A stretch of 64,000 bases of DNA, taken from Endoryza foliicola (lineage in GTDB: Bacteria; Bacteroidota; Bacteroidia; Chitinophagales; Chitinophagaceae). The stretch is taken from assembly GCA_965226965.1 (NCBI GenBank), contig OZ245715.1, positions 4,216,001 through 4,280,000 of the forward strand, written 5' to 3'. This document shows, piece after piece, positions 34,838 through 43,260 of the stretch; the first letter of the stretch is position 1; every line of letters starts with the position of its first letter. The notes beneath the pieces are model-generated. The model searched no databases, was not told the DNA's origin, and saw nothing but the letters and a program-made list of their open reading frames with translations. The translations under genes were made by a program, and so were the position numbers.

Positions 34838-36091
34838 ATGCACCCAAAACACTTGTCCATCAAGGACTTTACCTATCATTTGCCTACCGAAAAAATTGCT
34901 TTTCAACCACTGGCAAAACGTGATGATTCCAAATTGTTAGTTTATACCGGAACATCGTTTGAAATCAGTAATTACCACCAAATCAATCAGCACCTTCCCC
35001 ATCCGGCAATGATGGTGTTCAATGACACCAAAGTGGTAGAAGCCAGATTGCTGTTCAAAAAAGCCACTGGTGCCACTATTGAGATCTTTTGCCTTGAGCC
35101 CGATCCCTCCATCCCCGATATTGTAACAGGTATGAGTACCTGCGGTTCTGTGTATTGGCATTGCCTCATTGGCGGCGCTTCGAAATGGAAACCGGGTCAA
35201 TTATTGGAATGTACGGTCGAATACCAAGGTGTTGCCACTACATTACAAGCTTCTTTTGTTGAAAAAAGAGGAGATAGTTTTTGTGTGAAATTCGAATGGA
35301 GTCCGGCACATTTAAGCTTTGCTGAAATACTGCATGCTTGCGGAAAAATCCCCTTGCCTCCGTATATAAAAAGAACAGTTTCGAAAGAAGACAGCAATCG
35401 CTACCAAACCGTTTATGCTAACACAGAAGGTTCTGTAGCCGCTCCCACAGCGGGTTTGCACTTCACTCCTGAATTACTCAATGAGCTGAAACAATCAGGT
35501 ATCGATATCGCTTATACAACACTGCATGTAGGAGCCGGCACATTCAAACCGGTAAAAGCAGCCACTATGGAAACCCATGAAATGCATGCCGAATTCATTG
35601 ATGTAAACAGGAGTTTGATTGAGCAATTATTAGAGAACAGCGCGCCTTTAATTGCTGTAGGCACCACCAGTATGCGTACCCTAGAGTCGATCTATTGGAT
35701 TGGTGAAAAACTATTGAAGAATCCGGATACTTCACACAATAATATAGCGCTTGATCAGTGGGTGGCTTATGAGAACAATGCGGGAATGAGTGCAAAATCG
35801 GATGCATTAAAGGCGATACTGAATTGGATGGACCGTTATCATACCAATCGCTTGCTAACTACTACCCAGATCATTATTGCACCGGGCTATTCCTTTAAAA
35901 TGGTGGATTATTTGGTGACCAATTTTCACCAACCGGAATCTACCTTGTTGTTATTAGTAGCCGCATTCATTGGACCCCGTTGGAAGGAAGTCTATGAATT
36001 TGCGTTGGAGAACGAATTTAGATTTCTTAGTTATGGAGACGGATGCTTGTTTAAGCGTTCTGATCTTGCAACAACGGAAACTCTAAAGTAA
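34838..36091 (+). CDS. queA: tRNA preQ1(34) S-adenosylmethionine ribosyltransferase-isomerase
   Basis: Converts preQ1 in tRNA wobble position 34 to epoxyqueuosine using the ribosyl group of SAM. 417 residues, somewhat longer than the E. coli enzyme. Family blocks: FTYHLPTEKIAFQPLAKRD near the start, MVFNDTKVVEARL, LPPYIKR, EGSVAAPTAGLHFT, TLHVGAGTFKPVK and the C-terminal NFHQPESTLLLLVAAF. ATG at 34838 begins MHPKHLSIKDF; a TTG 39 bases upstream overlaps the -7 box. Its last 41 bases overlap the 3' end of the convergent histidine kinase gene. Confidence 0.96.
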   Translation: MHPKHLSIKDFTYHLPTEKIAFQPLAKRDDSKLLVYTGTSFEISNYHQINQHLPHPAMMVFNDTKVVEARLLFKKATGATIEIFCLEPDPSIPDIVTGMSTCGSVYWHCLIGGASKWKPGQLLECTVEYQGVATTLQASFVEKRGDSFCVKFEWSPAHLSFAEILHACGKIPLPPYIKRTVSKEDSNRYQTVYANTEGSVAAPTAGLHFTPELLNELKQSGIDIAYTTLHVGAGTFKPVKAATMETHEMHAEFIDVNRSLIEQLLENSAPLIAVGTTSMRTLESIYWIGEKLLKNPDTSHNNIALDQWVAYENNAGMSAKSDALKAILNWMDRYHTNRLLTTTQIIIAPGYSFKMVDYLVTNFHQPESTLLLLVAAFIGPRWKEVYEFALENEFRFLSYGDGCLFKRSDLATTETLK

Positions 36092-37436
36092 ACGTAGAGC
36101 CCTTTCCTACGGCTGATTCTACCTTAATTTTGCCGCCATGCGCGTCGGTCATAGCTTTTACATAGCTCAATCCTAAACCGAAACCTTTCACATTGTGAAC
36201 GTTACCGGTGTGTGCGCGGTAGAATTTTTCAAAGATACGTTTCACCGTTTCTTTGTTCATACCAATACCATTGTCTTCAATCTTAATTTGGATAGACTTG
36301 CCGGTATTGACTGTATAGATTTTAATAAGAAGGTTTTCTTTCGAATACTTGATCGCATTGTCAACCAAATTACTCAAGAGATTTCTGTAATGCACAGGAT
36401 CCGCATCTACTTTATCTAATTCTGCGTTTAAATGCAATTCTGCATCGGCGCCTTTATCGTGTAGTTGCAATTGGTGATGGTCGATGATGTCTTCCAAAAT
36501 CTCATGCGTACTAAGAGGCATCTTATTGAGGGTGATTTCCTGACGATCCATTATAGCAGCTTGCAGAATGGTTTCTACATGCTTGTTCATGCGCTTGTTT
36601 TCTTCTTTGATGATGTCGCGGAAATAATCCATTTTACTCTTATCGTTCATCACCTTCTCATTCTTCAAGGCGTCTACTGCTAAGGATATGGTAGCGAGTG
36701 GCGTCTTGAATTCGTGGGTCATATTATTGATGAAATCATTTTTGATTTCACTGAGCTTTTTCTGACGAATCAATGCATAGATGGTAACGGAAAAAGCCGC
36801 AATGATCATAAGTGTAAAGAAGATCGCACCTAAGATCATCCAACGCATTTGCTCCAATACAATACGCTTAACATTGGGTACAATTACACCGATCTCTTCA
36901 TTGGGGGTTAAGTTTTCCCAATCGCTTCCTTCCGCGGGCTGCAGTTCGTAGTAAGTTTCAAGATTACGGGTGGAATCAGATTTGTTTTCCGCCAACATGC
37001 GTTCGAAATTTTTGGTCTTCATTTCGTAGCGCATCAGCGATGTATTGATAATGGCAAACTCAAAATTCAATTTGGGCAGTCCTTGATTTCCGAAAGCCTG
37101 TTTCAATTTCTCTTGTACTTCAAATTCCGTGAATTTCTGAGCAACACCGCTGGGTTTCATCAATTCATTTTGCAATTGATCGGTAGGAAATCCGAAACCG
37201 GGGCGACTGCGGAAATTCTTCAATGAAGGCAGGGCACCTCTTTGTTGCACCAATTGTTGGCTGGCATCAATAACGCCGCTTACTACTTTCCAGGAAAACT
37301 CTTCCTGTCTATCAGCAAGCATGATACGCAACCAGTTGTACTGGATATAAATCGTTCCAATAAGCGATAGTGTAATCAGTGTGATAATTACCGGAAATAA
37401 CTTTTTCAACGGAATAAACTGTTTTATTCGCCCCAT
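36051..37436 (-). CDS. Orphan sensor histidine kinase
   Basis: Membrane histidine kinase, 461 residues. Helix 1 (FPVIITLITLSLIGTIYIQY, about 14-33), a 165-residue periplasmic sensor without recognised motif, helix 2 (MILGAIFFTLMIIAAFSVTIYAL, about 200-222), no clear HAMP, then HisKA with the phospho-acceptor His241 in NNMTHEFKTPL, and an ATPase domain with LLSNLVDNAIKYS (N box), EDNGIGMN (G1) and FGLGLSY (G2). No response regulator is beside it, so its partner is elsewhere. The final 41 bases overlap queA in the opposite direction. Confidence 0.94.
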   Translation of the reverse strand: MGRIKQFIPLKKLFPVIITLITLSLIGTIYIQYNWLRIMLADRQEEFSWKVVSGVIDASQQLVQQRGALPSLKNFRSRPGFGFPTDQLQNELMKPSGVAQKFTEFEVQEKLKQAFGNQGLPKLNFEFAIINTSLMRYEMKTKNFERMLAENKSDSTRNLETYYELQPAEGSDWENLTPNEEIGVIVPNVKRIVLEQMRWMILGAIFFTLMIIAAFSVTIYALIRQKKLSEIKNDFINNMTHEFKTPLATISLAVDALKNEKVMNDKSKMDYFRDIIKEENKRMNKHVETILQAAIMDRQEITLNKMPLSTHEILEDIIDHHQLQLHDKGADAELHLNAELDKVDADPVHYRNLLSNLVDNAIKYSKENLLIKIYTVNTGKSIQIKIEDNGIGMNKETVKRIFEKFYRAHTGNVHNVKGFGLGLSYVKAMTDAHGGKIKVESAVGKGSTFTLEFPLLQDQNA

Positions 37437-37598
37437 AATTCCTCCTCTTGTTACATCTCAGCACAGTAGTTCTATCTATCTAATAAGCAGGAGTTTCGAA
37501 GCATACAAATATACTATTTGGATTCAGTTTGTATACTTTTATCATATAAGGGGAATTCAACTTAACAAAGATTTCGGATTTGCAAGGGGCGATTTACC

Positions 37599-37606
37599 TA
37601 ATTTTG
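37599..37606 (+). promoter_or_regulatory. Putative -7 box of yqgE
   Basis: TAATTTTG, 4 bases from the yqgE ATG. If real, the transcript would be almost leaderless. Confidence 0.4.
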
Positions 37607-37610
37607 TAGC

Positions 37611-38162
37611 ATGATTCAGCCTACCGCAGGTGCTTTGTTGATAGCAGAACCGTTTCTGAAAGATCCCAATTTCAGTAGAACGGTGGTGTTCTTATGCGAT
37701 CACCAGGAAGCCGGTAGTTTTGGATTTGTACTCAACCGGAAATTCGATTATTTTCTTCACGAGTTAATTGAAACCGATGTGTACCCTGAAATCCCCATTT
37801 ACAATGGCGGACCGGTGCAACAAGACACCATTCACTTTCTTCATACCTGCCCCGAACTTATTCCCGATTGCCAACAAGTTTATGGTGATATTTATTGGGG
37901 TGGCAATTTCGAAGTGGCGCTGGAACTGGTCCAAACCAATCAGATTGATCTTTCTCAAATCCGCTTCTTCCTCGGATACAGCGGTTGGGCCGCCGGTCAA
38001 CTCACCGATGAACTGAAAGAACATTCATGGCTAACGGCAATGTCTAATCGCAAAATTATTTTCCAAGAAGACAGTGAGCAGGTTTGGAAAGATTCGTTGA
38101 AATTATTAGGCGGCGATTACGAGCGCATGGCCAACTACCCCATTGATCCGCAATTGAATTAA
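37611..38162 (+). CDS. YqgE/AlgH family protein
   Basis: 183-residue protein of the UPF0301 (YqgE/AlgH) family, conserved across proteobacteria and Bacteroidota; the biochemical role is not settled. Typical features: GALLIAEPFLKDPNFSRTVVFLCDH at the start, GSFGFVLNR, YNGGPVQQDTIHFLH and the C-terminal FFLGYSGWAAGQLTDEL. Ends with a 4-base overlap of its stop with the convergent MFS gene. Confidence 0.93.
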   Translation: MIQPTAGALLIAEPFLKDPNFSRTVVFLCDHQEAGSFGFVLNRKFDYFLHELIETDVYPEIPIYNGGPVQQDTIHFLHTCPELIPDCQQVYGDIYWGGNFEVALELVQTNQIDLSQIRFFLGYSGWAAGQLTDELKEHSWLTAMSNRKIIFQEDSEQVWKDSLKLLGGDYERMANYPIDPQLN

Positions 38163-39304
38163 GCGGGTTCTTTTACTTTTCTACTGAACAAGGCAATGAC
38201 TAATCCCAAAATTAAAACGGTGATGAGTGCCCATCGAAGGCCAGTTTCATGAGCAATGAAACCGATCATGGGTGGCCCTATTAAAAAACCGGAGAATCCC
38301 AAAGTACTCACGGCTGCTAAAGCAGTGCTAGGGGCCATGGTTTTTGAACGACCGGCTAAGGAATAAACATTCGGAATAATGGTAGCAACACCGAAGCCAA
38401 CTAATCCAAATCCAATTATCACAGCAATAGGAGTAGCTGCAAAAATTGCAAGGGCCAATCCGGCAGAAATTAAAAAGCTATCAAGAAACATCACACCTTT
38501 ATACCCGAGGCGAATGGTTACCTTATCTCCAATCAATCTACCTGCAGCCATACAAAATGCGAAGGCTGTATATCCTGTAGTGCTTACCGCTTTCAGGTTG
38601 TTTACCACTTGCTTGTAGTAAAGCGAACTCCAGTCGGCCATTGCTCCTTCACAAAGCGCGCAACAGAAACAAATAGCGCCTAATAGCAGAAGGCTTTTAT
38701 CGGGCAGTGCAAAAATTTTATGCTCCTCACTTTTGATCTTGTCTTTTGGGACCATGTAAAAGAGGAACACAGTAGCCAGCACGGCAATAATAATAGCCAT
38801 TGTATTGAAATGAAAAACAGTGGTAGTGTTGGCCTTCATAAACAAACCTCCAAAGAAGGCTCCCCCTAAAGCACCAATGCTCCATAGTCCATGAAAAGAA
38901 CTCATCAATGGCTTTTCATAAAACTGTTGCTGTGCTTCCAATGCTTGTGTATTCACCGAAATATTCAACACATCGCCCCAGAAACCAAACATGAAAAGGA
39001 ATCCGGATAGCCATCCCACTGTAGGAGCATACCCAAGTGCTACTAAAAAGGCTGCATATAAAATTGCGGATAGATAGGTGATGATTCTACTTCCAAAATG
39101 CGAAACGGCCCAACCGGCGATGGGCAATGCAACCAAAGATCCAAACGGAAGCATGAAAAGTACCGCGCCCAGAGCTGCCTCGTCTAACTGAAATTGATCT
39201 TTTATGTTAGGAATGCGCGCAGCCCAGGTAGCAAACGTGAGTCCACAACAGAAGAAAAAAACAGAAACTGAAGTTCTATAAACAATCGGTCGGTGCTGCG
39301 CCAT
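38159..39304 (-). CDS. MFS transporter, YbjJ-like
   Basis: 381-residue major facilitator protein with about 12 helices. The beginning FFFCCGLTFATWAARIPNIK, LPFGSLVALPIAGWAVSHFGSR and the segment LMSSFHGLWSIGALGGAFFGG are typical of the YbjJ/MosC-like subgroup, whose substrates are not well defined. Monocistronic, downstream of the atpDC terminator. Stop overlaps that of yqgE. Confidence 0.9.
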   Translation of the reverse strand: MAQHRPIVYRTSVSVFFFCCGLTFATWAARIPNIKDQFQLDEAALGAVLFMLPFGSLVALPIAGWAVSHFGSRIITYLSAILYAAFLVALGYAPTVGWLSGFLFMFGFWGDVLNISVNTQALEAQQQFYEKPLMSSFHGLWSIGALGGAFFGGLFMKANTTTVFHFNTMAIIIAVLATVFLFYMVPKDKIKSEEHKIFALPDKSLLLLGAICFCCALCEGAMADWSSLYYKQVVNNLKAVSTTGYTAFAFCMAAGRLIGDKVTIRLGYKGVMFLDSFLISAGLALAIFAATPIAVIIGFGLVGFGVATIIPNVYSLAGRSKTMAPSTALAAVSTLGFSGFLIGPPMIGFIAHETGLRWALITVLILGLVIALFSRKVKEPA

Positions 39305-39353
39305 GTGTATTCAATATTACGACAAAATTGGATACGTACTACCCAAATGCCTT

Positions 39354-39387
39354 AAAAAAGAACTCCCGATAGCGAGCTATCGGGAGT
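39354..39387 (-). terminator. Terminator of atpDC
   Basis: Near-perfect inverted repeat ACTCCCGATAG (39362-39372) and CTATCGGGAGT (39377-39387) with loop CGAG. On the minus strand it is followed by TTCTTTTTT. Lies about 90 bases after the atpC stop. Confidence 0.88.
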
Positions 39388-39479
39388 GAGTTTCTCTTTA
39401 GTGGATAATGTTCTGATTCGATAAACTGTCAATAATTCACAGGAACTTTTCTTACTCGGTCTCTCAGTCAGAATAAATA

Positions 39480-39734
39480 TTATAACTGAACAGCACCTTC
39501 AACCAGTACTGTTACATTATTATTCAATACTTCCACAAAACCACCTTGAATGGTATAGTTGAGTTCGTTGTTGTTTTTGTCTTTCAACACTTTCAACTTA
39601 CCCGCCGTTAACGCACTGATTAAGGGTGCGTGGCGATCGAGCACTTCAAACAAACCGGTAACGCCGGGCATTTGCACGCCGTATACCTCATCGCTGAAGA
39701 GCTTTTTTTCGGGTGTTAATATTTCTAATTTCAT
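39480..39734 (-). CDS. atpC: ATP synthase F1 epsilon subunit
   Basis: 84 residues, covering only the N-terminal beta-sandwich of epsilon: KLEILTPEKKLFSDEVYGVQMPGVTGLFEVLDRH, then HAPLISALTAGKLKV. It lacks the C-terminal helical hairpin that inhibits hydrolysis in E. coli; such short forms are usual in Bacteroidota. 46 bases after atpD. The remaining atp genes are not in the window, so the operon is split. Confidence 0.94.
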   Translation of the reverse strand: MKLEILTPEKKLFSDEVYGVQMPGVTGLFEVLDRHAPLISALTAGKLKVLKDKNNNELNYTIQGGFVEVLNNNVTVLVEGAVQL

Positions 39735-39780
39735 TCGTTTTGTTTAATTCAATTGATAATGAAAGAATGATGGCCGCTTA

Positions 39781-41277
39781 TTAAGAAGCTTGAGCCAACA
39801 ATTTCTTACCTTTTTCAATTGCATCGTCAATAGTACCTACCAAGTTGAACGCTGCTTCAGGATATTCATCCACTTCACCGTCCATGATCATGTTGAAACC
39901 ACGGATGGTTTCTTCAATTGGTACCAACACACCTTTCAAACCTGTGAAGGCTTCAGCTACGTGGAAAGGCTGACTCAAGAAACGTTGAACTTTACGAGCG
40001 CGTGATACAGTTTGCTTGTCTTCATCACTCAATTCATCCAAACCGAGGATGGCGATGATGTCTTGCAATTCTTTATAACGTTGTAAGATCAATTTAACGC
40101 GGTTTGCAGTGTTGTAGTGAGCTTCACCAACGATAGCCGGAGTCAAGATACGTGAAGTTGAATCCAAAGGATCCACCGCAGGGTAGATACCTAAGTCGGC
40201 AATTTTACGGCTCAATACGGTAGTTGCGTCCAAGTGAGCGAAGGTAGTTGCAGGAGCAGGGTCAGTCAAGTCATCCGCAGGTACGTATACCGCCTGTACA
40301 GAGGTAATAGAACCGTTTTTGGTTGAAGTGATACGCTCTTGCATCAATCCCATTTCAGTAGCGAGGGTTGGTTGGTAACCTACCGCTGAAGGCATACGAC
40401 CCAACAAGGCTGATACCTCAGAACCTGCTTGAGTGAAACGGAAGATATTATCTACGAAGAAAAGGATGTCGCGACCTTTACCTTGTCCGTCTCCATCACG
40501 ATAGTACTCAGCGATGGTCAAACCACTCAAGGCAACACGCGCACGTGCACCTGGGGGTTCGTTCATTTGCCCGAACACGAAGGTTGCTTTAGAATCTGCA
40601 AGCTCGTTCATATCAACTTTGCTCAGATCCCATCCGCCTTCTTCCATACTGTGTTTGAATTTGTCGCCGTATTTCATGATACCGGCTTCGATCATTTCAC
40701 GCATCAAGTCGTTACCCTCACGAGTACGCTCACCCACACCGGCGAATACTGATAAACCGGAATAAGCTTTTGCGATGTTGTTGATCAACTCTTGGATCAA
40801 TACGGTTTTACCTACACCCGCACCACCGAATAAACCGATTTTACCACCTTTTGCGTAAGGTTCAATCAGGTCAATTACTTTGATACCGGTAAACAACACT
40901 TCTGTTGCTGTACTTAAGTTATCGAATGTTGGGGGCTTAGCGTGAATAGCGCGACCGCCTTCTTTTGAAAGTGCAGGCAATCCATCGATTGGATCTCCTG
41001 TTACATTGAAAAGACGACCTTTGATACCCTCACCTACAGGCATGGTAATCGCTTTTCCGGTATCTACCGCTTCTAATCCACGCACCAAACCTTCAGTACC
41101 GTCCATCGCGATGGTACGAACACTGTCTTCACCTAAGTGCTGTTGAGTTTCAAGGATCAACAAGTCACCGTTAGGGCGCTTTACTTCTAAGGCGTTATAA
41201 ATTTCAGGGAGTTTACCGTCAAACTGCACGTCTACTACCGCACCGATGATCTGTTTGATCTTACCTACGTTTGCCAT
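39781..41277 (-). CDS. atpD: ATP synthase F1 beta subunit
   Basis: Catalytic subunit of F1, 498 residues. P-loop GGAGVGKTVLIQELI around 150-165, the GERTREGNDL segment, Walker B region ILFFVDNIFRFTQAGSEVSALLGRMPSAVGYQPTLATEMG and the DELSDED motif (DELSEED in E. coli). Strong promoter just upstream. Groups with atpC only. Confidence 0.98.
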   Translation of the reverse strand: MANVGKIKQIIGAVVDVQFDGKLPEIYNALEVKRPNGDLLILETQQHLGEDSVRTIAMDGTEGLVRGLEAVDTGKAITMPVGEGIKGRLFNVTGDPIDGLPALSKEGGRAIHAKPPTFDNLSTATEVLFTGIKVIDLIEPYAKGGKIGLFGGAGVGKTVLIQELINNIAKAYSGLSVFAGVGERTREGNDLMREMIEAGIMKYGDKFKHSMEEGGWDLSKVDMNELADSKATFVFGQMNEPPGARARVALSGLTIAEYYRDGDGQGKGRDILFFVDNIFRFTQAGSEVSALLGRMPSAVGYQPTLATEMGLMQERITSTKNGSITSVQAVYVPADDLTDPAPATTFAHLDATTVLSRKIADLGIYPAVDPLDSTSRILTPAIVGEAHYNTANRVKLILQRYKELQDIIAILGLDELSDEDKQTVSRARKVQRFLSQPFHVAEAFTGLKGVLVPIEETIRGFNMIMDGEVDEYPEAAFNLVGTIDDAIEKGKKLLAQAS

Positions 41278-41311
41278 AATGTATGTTTGTAAGAGGGTTT
41301 TAATTTGGCCG

Positions 41312-41342
41312 CAAAGGTAAGGGAGGATTCAGTATTTGCCAA
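41312..41342 (-). promoter_or_regulatory. Promoter of atpDC
   Basis: Minus strand TTGG (41342-41339), 19 bases, then TACCTTTG (41319-41312). This is the best match in the window to the Bacteroidota -33/-7 pair, with a leader of about 30 bases. Confidence 0.75.
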
Positions 41343-41345
41343 TTG

Positions 41346-41880
41346 TTAACACGCAATTTTATTCAGTATTTATTTTATTTAGATATTGTGCTGATTATCA
41401 GTGATTAATGTTTTTGAGGGGCTGCTCTCATCCTCGCTCCCGAATTCCGGCTGTTGAATTATTAATTATTACTTAGTAATTGTTAATTCCCTCCTGTTCT
41501 TTCGTTCCCTGTTCACCGCTACGGGCGCAGAGACCGCAAAGCATTCGCAAAGTATTTTCCCACTTCTCCTGTATTTCCTCCTTCCTCCATCTTCCCTCCT
41601 CCCTCTTATCCCCCCCCTGTTCCTCCCCTTGTTCTTTCTATTCCTCTCATCCTCGCCTCCTGTATTCCCAAATCCAACCCTCCCCCTCTTCCGTATATCT
41701 ATTATCACGATTATCCGGCGCAAGCCCCATCATATTTCGCATGCTGACCGAAAAAGCTTCGTGGTGACCCCCGCGGAGCTTTTCAACTCATTGTAAGTCA
41801 ATCATCAAACATGTGTCTCGGTTGTTCTCAACGGGATCTTCTTTTAAAATCGTTTTTGTTTTTTTGATAAGGTTAATAGT
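41346..41880. repeat. First part of the 2-kb gap: RF, RG, RB
   Basis: No gene. Pyrimidine words at 41427-41450, RG at 41456-41490, RB at 41512-41552, pyrimidine tract at 41560-41700, then unassigned sequence including an imperfect AAAAGCT/AGCTTTT inverted pair (41752-41783). Confidence 0.72.
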
Positions 41881-41888
41881 TAATGGGA

Positions 41889-41922
41889 AGGCCCTCAGCT
41901 TCAGCTCAGGGCCTGATTTTTT
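41889..41922 (+). terminator. Hairpin with T-run inside the 2-kb gap
   Basis: AGGCCCT (41889-41895) pairs with AGGGCCT (41908-41914), followed by GATTTTTTG. Terminator-like on the plus strand, but no gene ends nearby; the half CTCAGGGCCTGATTGTTTT recurs in each unit of the array that follows. Confidence 0.5.
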
Positions 41923-41962
41923 GATTCCTGACAAAAAACGGTGTATTTACAAAGATCAATGT

Positions 41963-42660
41963 GCGACCCCTACAGGGTCGAAATGTTCCATTCACAGATA
42001 TTACAAGCAACGAAACGAACTGACTATACCTAGTGCTACAGCTCAGGGCCTGATTGTTTTAATTTTCTGTAGTAAAAATTCGGAAAGCAGTCTTTGATAT
42101 TTTGTTCACCGCAGCGGCGCAGCGATCGCGGCGGTAACGCAGCGCCGGCAGTATCTTTGAATTTCCTCTTTTATCAACTTGCGACCCCTACAGGGTCGAA
42201 ATGTTCCATTCACAGATATCTATTACATGCAACGAAACGAACTGACTATACCTAGTGCTACTGCTCAAGGCCTGATTGTTTTAATTTTCTGTAGTAAAAA
42301 TTCGGAAAGCAGTCTTTGATATTTTGTTCACTGCAGCGGCGCAGCGATCGCGGCGGTAACGCAGCGCCGGCAGTATCTTTGAATTTCCTCTTTTATCAAC
42401 TTGCGACCCCTACAGGGTCGAAATGTCCCATTCACAGATATTACAAGCAACGAAACGAACTGACTATACCTAGTGCTACAACTCAGGGCCTGATTGTTTT
42501 AATTTTCTGTAGTAAAAATTCGGAAAGCAGTCTTTGATATTTTGTTCACCGCAGCGGCGCAGCGATCGCGGCGGTAACGCAGCGCCGGCAGTATCTTTGA
42601 ATTTCCTCTTTTATCAACTTGCGACCCCTACAAGGTCGAAATGTTCCATTCACAGATATC
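41963..42660. repeat. Tandem array of 218/222-nt units, three full plus a partial
   Basis: Unit starts (the palindrome CGACCCCTACAGGGTCG and its context) at 41963, 42181, 42403 and 42621, giving periods of 218, 222 and 218. The four-base difference is TATC in GATATCTATTACATG versus GATATTACAAG. Each full unit holds, in order: the palindrome, GAAATGTTCCATTCACAGATA, a CAACGAAACGAACTGACTAT stretch, CTCAGGGCCTG, then an RA element (42108-42150, 42330-42372, 42548-42590). Because 218 is not a multiple of 3, reading frames shift between units, which argues against protein coding. Spaced too widely for CRISPR. The fourth palindrome has one broken pair. Confidence 0.88.
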
Positions 42661-42680
42661 TATTACATGTCATGGAGCGA

Positions 42681-43248
42681 GCATCTTATCTCTAATAAAC
42701 ACTTTCTTCCTACTGTTTTTCCTCCGTCTTCCCTCCGCCCTCTTCTCCTTGTATTCCCTCGTTCCTCGTCTCCTCGTTTCCTCGCATCCTCGTCTCCTCT
42801 TATCCTCTCTCCTGTATTTCCCCCTCTTCCTCCCCTTGTTCTTTCTACTCATCGACTCCTCGTTTCCTCCCTCCTATTATTCCCATTCATTCAACGCGAT
42901 AAATCGCGTTGCTACAAATTTCCCTCTTATTAAACTCCGCCGCGATAAATCGACGGCGGAACTCAGGTACAATCATCCCGTCAATTCATAAACAGTTTCT
43001 TCCTCCTGTATATCCTCCTTCCTATATCCCCCTGTTCTTCCCCATGTTCTTTCTACTCATCGACTCCTCGTTTCCTCCCTCCTCCCTCCTATATCCCCCT
43101 GTTCCTCCCCTTGTTCTTTCTACTCATCGCCTCCTCGTTACTTCTATTCCCCTTCTCCGTATCCCACCCCCACATTCACCAATCATCTTCCCGGCTGTTC
43201 CATTATTAATTATTAATTGTTAATTATTAATTGCCTCCCGCTTTTCTC
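42681..43248. repeat. Last part of the 2-kb gap: RF tracts, REP-like pair, RG
   Basis: Pyrimidine tracts at 42700-42890 and 43005-43190 made of the words CCCTTGTTCTTTCTACTCAT, TCCTCG and CTGTATTCC; a REP-like hairpin pair at 42892-42960 (listed separately); RG 7-mers at 43201-43233. The gap ends at the GNAT-like gene, with a TAATTTCG box at 43249-43256 five bases before the ATG. No gene. Confidence 0.72.
42892..42960. repeat. REP-like two-hairpin element, copy 1
   Basis: Hairpin 1: CAACGCGAT (42892-42900), AA, ATCGCGTTG (42903-42911). Hairpin 2: TCCGCCG (42936-42942), inner CGATAAATCGA, CGGCGGA (42954-42960). Same pair with altered stem at 52048-52116. Both hairpins share the CGATAAATCG core. 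Confidence 0.8.
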
Positions 43249-43260
43249 TAATTTCGCACC

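Noticed and set aside
41813..42537. Reading frames repeating GSKCSIHRYYKQRNELTIPS in the tandem array
   Set aside because: They arise from the repeat unit itself. Unit lengths of 218 and 222 shift frame between copies, and there is no promoter or start context.
41963..42660. CRISPR array
   Set aside because: Repeats are 218-222 bases with no short repeat/unique spacer pattern and no cas genes.
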